DNA of 64,000 bases from Cerrena zonata (lineage: Eukaryota > Basidiomycota > Agaricomycetes > Polyporales > Cerrenaceae). Of this stretch, positions 50,077-60,537 are shown piece by piece (the stretch's first letter is position 1; every line of letters begins with the position of its first letter). A program made the position numbers and the translations under genes. The notes below the pieces were generated by a model, which worked only from the letters and a program-made list of their open reading frames with translations, was not told the origin of the DNA and ran no database searches. The stretch is from the NCBI GenBank assembly GCA_038087015.1, contig JASBNA010000003.1, positions 868,001 through 932,000 on the forward strand. Reading direction: 5' to 3'.

Positions 50077-53000
50077 TCATCTTCGGACAGGTGGTCTCTT
50101 GGGTCGCATACCAACAATATTAGTGGATCGTTCTGTCAGGGTTCCTTTAGAATTTATTCTGGAATTCGCCCGGGTAGCGGCTTTCGGTACTTTGCTCTCT
50201 CCGCCATTCGAACTCGCCATGGAAGCTACAGAAGGTGCCCTTGAGTGAGTTGGACGGATTGAACGAGTCGACTGCGTAGAATGGGTTGAGTGAGTAGACA
50301 TTGTCGATAGCTCAAGGGGGGACGGTTCGACTGATGATGCAGATGACGAAAGGCTTGCAGATCTTGTCGAGACAGGTGAACCCATCTTGATCGTCTCGTC
50401 TGGTTCGGCATCTTCGAGTCCGCTCTCACTGACGAGGTCCTGTTCGTCTTCAGAATGACCACCCTCAGGTAACGGAAGGTATTCTGCAAGGAAGGTATCG
50501 CTCTTGGTCGTCGAAACGCCCTTCCCCCTCCAGTCGTGTAGTAAGACATCTCGACTTTTGGTGAGATTCCATTCGTCAGTGAAGTCCCAAGTGCGTTTTC
50601 TGGGTGTACTGCCAGTAGGGATATCTTCTTTCGTTCCGTTCTCCAAGAGATTCTGGGTCGTTTGACGGATAGTCGATAGGTGATTCGCGTTATTATTGTG
50701 ATGGTTGTCAATAGCAGTTGACAGACTTGCCGACTACCCAAAGAAATTAGTCGTTATTCTAATGGAACCATTTGATAGTTTTTCTTACCTCAGAGAGCAG
50801 TTTGCCTGAAGTCATTTCAATGTTACGCGACGTCGATGCCATAGCACGATGCGTGTATTTGAACCCTGATTGGGCATCGTTAGCCAAGGATTCTGTTGTC
50901 TCGAGCCTTGCCCTCTTCGCGCGGGACATTCGGTTGTACGCTGAGAATATAAATAATCAATGGAAGAAAAAGGCCCCATGTACATTGATGTACGTACCTT
51001 CGTTCAGAGATGTACTGGATGTATGTAGCTGGCGCTTGAGATTATTAGTATAGGTCGTAGTAGAATTCGTGACGGTTTTCTGAGCCGTAACCAGCCCTTC
51101 GTGTGCAGTAGCCGCGAGAGTAGCCAGTGCCTGAGTGAAAAATGATCAACTACAATTCAAAAATATGCAGAAAAAAACACGGTCTTACCTGACGGCCGCT
51201 TGTCTGAGAATTCTTGACCTCTGTTCCAGACTTCCCGAGTGACACACTCCACTCTTTGCCGCTACCAACAACACCGTCGATAGCTTCCCCTTGCATCGTT
51301 CCAAGCAATGCCATTCCCTCCTGTGCATTGATATTACTCTCTGTCATCTCCGAGAACGTCTCTCTCAAGCTACGATCTCGTTCAGCGGTGAAATCGCCTA
51401 GCAGAGTCGAGATCTGTTTGATGAGGTCACCCTTCGCCCTATCAGCCTTGACCTTCTCCGATTCAAGCAATTGCAACAGAAGTGCGTTCTGTTGTTTCAG
51501 GCGAGTAATCTCGGCTTGAGACGTCGTATCCGCGAGCTGTTTCACCTCGAGAAGAGATTTACGCTCGGCCGCTATACGGTCCTGTGCATCTTTGAGAAGT
51601 GAGTGAGTGATAGAACCCAAAGACTTGAACGCAGTTTCCACTGTAGCAACGCAGGCACTATTGCTAGCTTCTGCTGTTTGGCAGGTAGCCTCGGTGTGTT
51701 GCCTTAGCTCTTCCGCCCATGTCGAAAAGCTCGTAGTGATACCCTTCTGAGTCTCCTCGACCGTAGTTTGGACACTAGTCAACGCCTCATCTGACACCTG
51801 TTCTTTCGAATGAATAATCTTCAAAGCTTCTCGGATCTTCTCGATTTCTTCATTGATACGGGCAGAGACATTGGCAAGGGTTTCGATTTCTTTGGTCTTG
51901 TACTGTTCAGTCTCAGTCTTGATTTGCTGAACGTGCTGCCGTGAGACTTTGAGGAAATCGTCGAGATGGGTCGTAGCTGAATGAGCTGCTGACTTGAGAG
52001 TCTGGGAATGGGCGGATACAGCTTTGGTGTTTGAGAGGAATACTGAGTTCTTGCGTTCTGACAGACAATTTGCCATAAGTCCGAAGCTGATGAAGACGCG
52101 ACCAAGGGAAACTTACCAAGTTTACCGAAAAGTTTACCCAAGTCGTTGACACTCTGATTAGCGACCTCCTTGAGCTCGGATGCAACATCATGCAGATGGG
52201 CCTCCGTATCCTGGTGGGCCTCCCTGACGACAACTTCCTCTTCAAGGGCACCTTTAACTGCTTGCAACTGACCCTCCTTCACAACTAAGTCGTCCTCCGT
52301 TTTCGACAGCTTCTCCCTGGTCTCTTTGAGTTCTCCATCCCTCTTCATCAAGAGCCCAATACTCTGCTCAAACTCCTCTCTTACATTCCTCAATTGACTT
52401 TCCACAATCTCCACCTGTTTCTTCGTCTCCTTCAAGTCTGTCTCCTTCAGCTCCTGCTCCGTGGTCATCTGTTGCCAAGTCTCTTCGGAGAAGAAAATAC
52501 CATTCTTTTCGCGAGTGGCCAGAACATCGGCTTTGAGCCGTTCGATTTCACCAATGTATTCTTTGAGGAGAGCATTACGGGACATTCGTTGATTGACTTC
52601 GGGCTTGTTGCGGATAGATTTGGCGCGTAGAGCGTAGTCGAGCGTCGAAAGAGTTTCTTCCATGTTTGAACGGGCGGGAGAAATGGTTGCAATAAGGCAT
52701 GTCTTCGTACGACCTCCTAGTGAATCTTGCAGCAGACGTGTGAGCTTGGACTCTCTGTTACACCCGGTATCAGCGCGATTGTTCGAGTGTATGTATTGGA
52801 TCGACTTACCGGTATGGGACGTGAGACGACCGATCAACAAGAGCGTTGATGACACGACCCAAAGTTAGTAGACTCTGGTTGATCATACCAGCTTCGCGGG
52901 CTCTTTGGTTTTCAGCGCCAGAACGACCAATGTTCTCTGAACCTGCCAAATCGACCAGGTTAAGTTTACCGACTTTCAGTAAATCGTCACCAATAGTCGA

Positions 53001-54021
53001 TGTCTCTTTCGTGTGTACCGTGATAGAGAATACGGAATGCGAACGACTCGAGTGGTCGTTGAATCTGGTGGCAGCAATCTGTCTTCGGTCACTTCCCTTG
53101 GTGAGCACAGCCAAAGCGTCCGCCACGTTATTTACTGCAGCTTCTTCAAGACCTTGAATGAATACACCCTTCTTAGTCGAGTCATCAAAGATCTTAAGAC
53201 CTCCTTGGGCCCCATCTTTCGAGGAACCCAAGCCCATGGGTTGCGAGCTTCCGGCTGGGGCGGAAAGTTCTGGTGCGAGAAGATCACGAAGTTCTTCGTT
53301 ATAAAGTTCGACGAATGAAATTTTGACGCTATAGTCAGAGCCAGATTTATCGAGTTGATGGAATAGTCTGAATAAGACTCGGGGTATCATTCCGGCTTGT
53401 GACGACGGGTTTCCCATGGGTGTTGGGGCAAGGTCACCTTGCATAGTGTATCTATACCGACATCAAAGGGTCGAATAGTAATATCTACACTTGTACTCAC
53501 GTTTTTCCGGTACCTGTTTGCCCATAAGCAAACAAAGTGCAATTGTATCCGTTTATAACCTCAGCAAGCATAGGATCTACGACATCATGGTAAATCATGG
53601 ACTGGTCCGCTTCGGGTCCGAAGGCCATGTCGAAATGATAAGTCCGGGTAGGTGGTAGAGTTACCACTCCGAGACTCGATACAGGAGCGGCAGTTTCAAT
53701 AGTAATGTCCTGTCCTTTGGCTCCATTTGTGGTAACGATAATAGGCGAATTCTCTTGAATTTCACGTTCTGATCTTCGCCTACAACGAATAACGACCTGG
53801 ATGTTAGTCTCCCCTTCCTCTGAGTCTCCGTGTGTAGTATTCGACCTGTATCTAGGTGCGGATGGACCTGCTTCTGCAAAGTTGTCGGCGGGTGTTGTCA
53901 CGTTAGATCGTTGTGTAGAAGCAGGTTTTGCCATAGCAGATCTAGGGCGACCAGTCTGAGAGGGAGGAGGCATCAAGCTTGTTGTGCGGGTCCTTATGGA
54001 CGCCGTGCGTCGGGTAGCCAT
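50077..54021 (-). CDS. bimC: Kinesin-5 (BimC/Eg5/Cin8 family mitotic motor)
   Basis: Exons 54021-53501, 53451-52810, 52754-52117, 52057-51189, 51130-50998, 50940-50789 and 50733-50077 give 1203 residues. The N-terminal motor domain (about residues 75-450) has P-loop GQTGTGKT, switch [10 protein letters not shown] and switch II DLAGSE. A long coiled coil follows, and near residue 1030 the BimC box ([15 protein letters not shown]), the Cdk1 phosphorylation region that targets kinesin-5 to spindles. The tail is Ser/Thr-rich, then basic. Kinesin-5 tetramers slide antiparallel microtubules apart to make and hold the bipolar spindle. An in-frame ATG lies 33 codons upstream; the start at 54021 is chosen because MATRRTAS resembles family starts. 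Three ACGCG-type cores lie about 100-130 bp upstream. Confidence 0.94.
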
Positions 54022-54570
54022 TGTAAGGGACGATGAGAGCGGTACCGACTGTGAGGCGTAGAAGTTGAACTTGGGAGGGTTATGAAACGGGAGCGGAGTT
54101 TGCAATCGACGCGCCCTCAACGCGCCCCCTCACGTGGTCGCGTAATATTTCCAGCGCCTGTGTGTACCAATATGAGTAACTGGTACGTACTTGAGCATTC
54201 TAGCTCAATAACAGCTCAAGTGCTTGAAGTGGTAGTGAAAGTGTCCTCATAGTATGCATATTACACAAGGGATATATCTTTTGAGGAAGAGGGAACTAGT
54301 CTGGGTGTAAGGGGCGAATTCACAATCTTTCCATCTGCTCTTACTATTGCCCATTGTCGCTCCTCCAGTAATACAAATAGAAGCAAGGAAATCAATTCAG
54401 TGGCTGCTATATGAGCAACATGCGTCAGGTAAAAGAAATGTTGTTCTTATGGTACCGCAGTCCAGTTCTGTACGAAATTAAGGTATGTCATTATGAAGCG
54501 CCGGTCTTTGGTAAAGTAGAATTCGGAAGAAGACGCCCACATCCTGGGTTGACTCTTGTCCTCCATCGAC
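54022..54570. promoter_or_regulatory. Divergent promoter region of kinesin-5 and ELF1
   Basis: This 549-bp region includes the ACGCG-type elements at 54119-54153. The remainder (54160-54570) shows no recognisable element or gene; a short open frame at 54411-54614 overlaps the ELF1 start in another frame and is rejected. Confidence 0.5.
54119..54153 (-). promoter_or_regulatory. Three MCB-like cores upstream of kinesin-5
   Basis: ACGCGCC at 54119, ACGCGCC at 54130 and TCGCGT ending at 54153 lie 98-132 bp upstream of the kinesin-5 start. ACGCG is the core of the MBF-type cell-cycle element. The copies are imperfect (no full ACGCGT), so the call is weaker than for NSE1 and PRI2. Confidence 0.4.
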
Positions 54571-55004
54571 ATGGGGAAACGCAAAAAATCCTCTCGAAAG
54601 CCAACAGGGCCTAAACGTAGAGAGCCGTTAGGTATGTCCTATTCGCCCTTGGTCAATATACACTGCTCACTCATGTGTCTCAAGACACCACATTCACCTG
54701 CTTGTTTTGTCACCATGATAATTCGGTAACTGTTAGGATGGATAGGAAAGAGGGTGTCGCACAGCTGTTTTGCAAAGTATGCGATCAGAGATACCAGAGT
54801 AAAGTCAACCGTAAGTATGCAATCAGATCTGTCTTGTGCCACTACTGACATTTGCTAGATTTGACGGAGCCTATTGACATTTATTCCGAGTGGATTGACG
54901 CAGCAGATGCAGCCGAGAAAGATGCGACTACTGTCTCTCGTCGACCAATTGCTTCCTCGAGCAAAGCTCAACCAGCAGTTACATTTGGTAGTGATGAAGA
55001 GTAA
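54571..55004 (+). CDS. ELF1: Transcription elongation factor 1 homologue (ELOF1)
   Basis: Exons 54571-54631, 54685-54810 and 54859-55004 give 110 residues. The basic start MGKRKKSSRKP is followed by a four-cysteine zinc ribbon (CLFC and CKVC), then the conserved block HLTEPIDIYSEWIDA and an acidic end. ELF1 binds RNA polymerase II near the Spt4/5 site and helps it pass nucleosomes and DNA damage. The start codon is followed by 20 codons before an intron in phase 1; family identity is clear even though the protein is short. It sits between two kinesin genes. Confidence 0.93.
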
Positions 55005-55424
55005 CTCGATGCCACTTTAGACCATATATTGAAGTCATACCTGGCTCAATCCTTTGTATTCTATTGTAATTGGACTCACTATCAGACATACTGTACCACT
55101 AAGTTATGTATAATACATCAAAGCGTTTTTGCGGCAAGTCACCGAGTTTACGTTTGATTTGACCTGGGACGTGACGACGGGACATATAAGGAAGCCTAAG
55201 GGCATGAGCGCGTAGAGTGGCACGCCCCTTGCATGCTTACGGGCATTGGCACTCACTCAGATTCTTGTCGTTCTGCCACTTATACGACATCCTCACTCTC
55301 TTCACTCTACACGTTGTTCATTGATCGCGTCTGTTAGACTATCTTTCAGTCTGCAGGGGCATACAGCCCATAGTCTCTCGTTTCATTTACTTGTTTAGAC
55401 TATACCCTGGTTACGTCCGCCACC
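55005..55424. other. Intergenic region between ELF1 and kinesin-1
   Basis: These 420 bp lie between two genes on the same strand. They should hold the ELF1 3' UTR and the kinesin-1 promoter. Pyrimidine-rich segments lie at 55275-55395. A single GCGCGT (55206-55211) is the only ACGCG-like motif. Confidence 0.45.
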
Positions 55425-58400
55425 ATGTCTACAAATATCAAGGTCGTCTGTCGGTGCGTTCCTATTGAGTCCCAGGAGGGTGGCCGCATGGTTTCTCAAT
55501 ATCCTACTATCTTTCCAGTTTCCGACCTCCCAATTCGATCGAGCAGCGGGAGAATAGCGAGATCGTAGTATCTTTCGATGAGAACCTCCGTACCGTTATG
55601 ATGCGGTCCTCCCAGGCCCTGGCAGGACCGGAGAAGGATGGCTTCACTTTCGATCGCGTATTCCCACCTGGGACGAAGCAGCATGAAGTGTTTGACTATG
55701 GTGTGAAAGAGTACGTACAAGATAGTTCGTTCATAGTCCTTTCTATTTACTAATGTGGCCTACAGTACCGTTAAAGGTATGCGTCGATCTCTAAATGGCC
55801 TCGCTGAAGGCATATCCTAGCGCAGCTTGGAACTAATCTTCATCTTTACAGATGTTCTCGACGGATATAATGGAACTGTATTTGCCTATGGACAAACCGG
55901 TGCTGGAAAGACCTTCACGATGATGGTATGTACACTCTGTTGTTGTATGCTGTGGTCCAAGTACTGATATGATACGTCTTGTCCAGGGTTCCGACATTGA
56001 TGACCCTGAAATGAAGGGTCTTATTCCACGAATTACGGAGCAGATTTTCCAATCGATCGTGGAATCCGATGCGCACCTCGAGTATCTCGTTAAAGTCTCG
56101 TACATGGAAATCTATTTGGAAAGGATTAGGGATCTGTTGGCACGTACGTCTCATCTATTTTTGTGGTTTCAACATCTCAAGCTCAAGTACGATCGTCGAA
56201 TAGCACACAATGATAACCTCCAGGTGCATGAAGAGAAGTCAAAGGGGGTGTATGTTAAGAATCTATCCGATTACTATGTCAGCAGCGCTCGTGAAGTGTA
56301 TGAAATTATGCGTCAAGGTGGTAATGCACGAGTTGTATCATCAACGAGTTAGTACACCCAATTGGATCACGGGTAGCCTGGGACTGATATATGCTGATCA
56401 TTTTAGACATGAACGCGGAGAGTTCACGTTCACATTCAATCTTCCTTATCACTATCAACCAGAAGAACACAGAAACTGGTGCTCAGAAGAGTGGTAACCT
56501 GTATCTTGTTGATTTGGCCGGTTCAGAGAAGGTTGGGAAGACTGGAGCCTCCGGACAAACCCTCGAAGAAGCGAAGAAGATTAACAAGTCTCTATCTGCT
56601 CTGGGTATGGTCATTAATGCTCTTACGGACGGGAAGGTGTGTATCGTATCCATTTATTTATGTAATTCGGCAACTGAGGATGCATATCACTTCATTGTAG
56701 GCCAAACATATCCCCTATCGTGACTCCAAGCTCACCCGTATCCTTCAAGAATCACTCGGTGGTAACTCGAGGACAACGCTCATCATCAACTGTTCGCCAT
56801 CTTCATACAATGACGCGGAAACACTTGGAACACTTCGTTTCGGTATCCGTGCGAAGTCAATCAAGAACAGTGCTCGTGTCAACACAGAGCTTTCGCCATC
56901 CGAACTCAAAGCTCTCGTTGCGAAGGCCCAAGGTGCCAACACCAAGTATCAACAATACATTGCTGCCCTCGAAGCCGAGATCGCCATCTGGCGTTCTGGT
57001 GGACATGTGGAGCAAGCAGATTGGGCTACTTCAGACAAGGCTGGTACACCAGCCGCTCCCCCACCGAAGAAGGCACCTACGTCGCCTACACCTTCGTCCG
57101 TCAGGAGCATGACCCCTGTTAACCCCGCATTGGAGGGCTTGCGAAATGACCTCGATAGCAGACCACAGACACCAACTGTTGTCGGTTTGGATAAGGATGA
57201 GCGTGAAGAGTTCTTAAGACGCGAGAACGAGTTGAGTGACCAACTTGCGGAGAGAGAGTCCGTTTTGGTTTCTGCCGAGAAACTCGTCAAAGAGTTGAAG
57301 GAAGAGCTTGCGTTCTTGAAGGAGCAAGAGGCTTCTTTGTCGAAGGTTTGTCTCACCGAATTCTCGTTGCTGATTCGAAATCTCATATCAATTTAATCAA
57401 TAGGAGAACAAGTCGATGTCCGGAAATCTCAACGAGCTTCGTCTGCAAGTGGAGCGTCTTGACTACGACAACAAGGAGAGTATGATTACCATTGACATTC
57501 TCAAGGAGCAGAACCAAGATGGGAAGAACGAGTTGGAAGAACTCAAGAAGATCATTGCAGACCTGAAGGCCGCTCAGAAGGATGCTTCTGCTGAGGATAA
57601 GGAGAAGAGGAAGCAAGAGAAGATGGCTCTCATGATGGCTAAATTCGATGCGGTAAGTCAATCTCCGTTTCATTCGTATAATTGTTATTAATGATGTCAT
57701 CGTGTTCACTAGCAAGGAACCTTCTCAGAGAAGGATGAACAGCTTCGTCAACTTTTGGCTAAGTTGGATACAATTGACAACGATGCTTCACTTTCAACAT
57801 TGTCGCATGATGACATCGTTGCTATTAGAAGGCAACTAGTCGATGGACAAGCTCTCATCCGGGAGACTGTCGATCGTTTGAGACAGAGTCAAGAGGAGAA
57901 TGAGATGCACACACGCAGGCGTGATGAGCTCGAATCGCGTGTCTCTGGTCTTGAAGCTGAGTATGAAGAACTTCTAGGTATGCATATATTCTTCTGCGGC
58001 TTCAATATAACTGATTGCGGTCATCTCGCATTAACAGAGAAGACGATTAACGACGAGGAAGTGAGCAATGTGGATGTTGCCGAGTCTATGGCGGAGCTCA
58101 AGGTATTTTCCGACCCTACGCTCTTCACATGGTCTTATTCTGATAGCGGTTTATACTTAGAACAAACTTGAGGCGCAGTACGCCGCCAAACGAGACGCTC
58201 ATGTTGGTGAGGTGCAGATCTCAAGCAACAGCTCGAAATTAGAGGCAACGAACTTCGAACTCTCAATGCTACGGTCGACAGCTTGAAGAGCGTTAACGAG
58301 GAACTCAAGGTATGCTTCGCATCTCATTATTAATGATTTAAACTACCGTCACGGCAGAACGCTAATCTTTTGCGGCTATGCAGCGGGCCTTTGCTGTCAC

Positions 58401-59363
58401 ATCAGCTGGCATCGAAGGAGGCAAAAACCTTGCAGAGAGCGCTCAGGATCTTGAACGCACCCGTAAAGCGATAAGCGTCCAGCTCGCTGAGTTCGACGGA
58501 GTGAAGAAATCGCTCATGCGAGATCTTCAAAATCGTTGTGAGAAGGTATTTGATCCGGTATACTTTAACATGTGAGACACTAATTTTGGTCGTGTCTCAG
58601 GTTGTGGAACTTGAGATTCAACTCGATGAGATCAAGGAGCAATACAACAACGTCATCCGCAACAGCAACAGCAAAGCTCAGCAGAAGAAGATGGCCTTCT
58701 TGGAGCGTAACCTTGAGCAGCTCACTCTTGTTCAGAAGCAGGTAAGGTCTTGGCATGTGCACCCAGCGCCATTTGTTAACATCGCCTATCTTCGCAGCTT
58801 GTGGACCAGAATTCCGCGCTCAAGAAGGAGGCTGGCATTGCCGAACGGAAATTGCTCGCAAGGAACGAGCGTATTCAGAATTTGGAGGCTTTGCTCCAGG
58901 ATGCTGACCGTAGACTCGCTGCCCAGAACCAGAAGTTCGAGCAGCAACTCCAGGCCGTCAAGGAGCGACTGGATCAGGCTCGTGGTATGTTGTCTTATAT
59001 TTGCATGTTTGGTGTTTCTCATAACATTTGTCCTCTAGCTCAAAAGGCCGCCACTTCATCACCTCTCAGTTTCGGCCGTATCGCTAAGCCGTTGCGTGGA
59101 GGTGGTGGTGCTAATGCCTCTGTCACTAGCAACAGTCCAAACTCTTCCGCTAGCTCTGGTTCAGCCAACCCTCTCACACGATTACAGAACGAAGAAGCAG
59201 GGTTAGTCTACAACTTTCCAATAGACTAGGAACACCTTACTGACTATTACTTGAATCTCCACTTTAGATCCGGATGTAGGCCCGTTCTCCTTGTTACACA
59301 TGTCCATAAACTAACATCTATCTTACAGCGAAACGAGCATCGTGGTTCTTCAACTCACGGTGA
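55425..59363 (+). CDS. Conventional kinesin heavy chain (kinesin-1), one apparent missing base
   Basis: Eighteen exons: 55425-55453, 55519-55710, 55767-55777, 55852-55925, 55987-56143, 56204-56347, 56407-56636, 56701-57345, 57404-57652, 57713-57977, 58038-58102, 58161-58309, 58384-58545, 58601-58741, 58798-58984, 59039-59201, 59268-59275, 59329-59363. Motor blocks: P-loop [12 protein letters not shown], switch [11 protein letters not shown], switch [18 protein letters not shown] neck and coiled-coil stalk follow, ending [11 protein letters not shown], the usual fungal kinesin-1 C-terminus. It moves cargo to microtubule plus ends. Exon 12 needs one added base near 58217 (CAG-ATC to CAG-GAT) to keep the coiled coil and phase; corrected length is about 968 residues. 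Two exons are only 11 and 8 nt. Confidence 0.93.
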
Positions 59364-60537
59364 ACCTTATACAACCCAAATTGCTAGATTTTATTTGTCC
59401 ATTAATACCACATACCCGTCGCATTTGCTTGTATGTTTTGCATTACATCCGCTGTTCACTGCTGCTCTTAATACACTTCTTTGGGACACTGGAGTACTGA
59501 TCGAATACCAGTGGCTCACTAACATCCTCAGGGTGCGCCATAGAACAGGTGGCAGCGAAAGAATCGCCAACTGTGCAAGAATCCCGCCTCAAACCATGGC
59601 AGACAAATTGCCGTTTCGGATGAGACCTAATCTCAGCGTACGTTATGATTGGACCAATCGCGACTAACTACACTAAGCGATGTCGGGGGAATTTGTGTCA
59701 TCCAAATTGCACTACTTACTATAAGCCGTGGCGGCAAATGGAGGTGTAATATGAGACAAAGCGCCCGCCTCCGGCTACAAGGAGTAGGTGAGTACGATGG
59801 CCACTGACTCCTTTCCATCGTGCAGAGTAGCGAACAACGTCTAGTCACGGCCATCCGCAGTTTGAAGGACGGGATACCTGGCTGTGGAGCAGCGTGGCGA
59901 CGCGCGGATTCAAAAGTTCCTGAAACTCGAAGTTGATCGGGGTTGTCGCTTCGCCCGGAAACTATTGACGCAGTGATCTAACTTCACCATTTGTGACCAT
60001 CAGGAACCAGAAGAGTGGTCCGCCGCTAAGAGAGAAGTCCACACGTGGCAGAAATGATTAGGTCCAAGTCTTGGGCCCGACGCGTTCAAGCCTTTGCCTG
60101 CGTTGCTCTCGCCGTCTGGTAGGGCTTGTCGTTTCCTCTCGTTTCTCTTTTTGTGTTCTTCGGTGTGAATCACTGGGACGTCGGAAGGACCCATTGTCTT
60201 CCGGTTTTCTTTCTGATTTCTTACTAATTTGTAAGTCCTTCACCTCTCGCGGAGTTCTATGTCTCGCATCTTTCGCGTCCTTAACCAGCATGAGGCTTGA
60301 CGTATTACATTGTCCTATCCACTATTAAACTCCACCTGCGCCTCTCTTCCTAGCGTGCTTGTCTCTTGCTAATAACCTCCAACTTGTAGTTAATCCTATA
60401 AACTTGTGCATAGCTCAGTCGTTGGCGGACGACTGTTCCCATATAGTCATTCCTCAAGTTTCATAGGTGCGTCGCCACTGTACTCTTATCAATGGTTCCG
60501 TTGACTGACTGTCTTCCAGATATAGAGCAGATTTACT
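59364..60537. other. Intergenic region upstream of the PUF gene
   Basis: This 1.2-kb stretch shows no supportable gene. The kinesin-1 3' UTR should occupy the first few hundred bases. The remaining open frames are short and unrelated. A pyrimidine-rich tract at 60100-60235 and several short T/C runs up to 60535 may be part of a long PUF gene 5' region. Confidence 0.45.
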
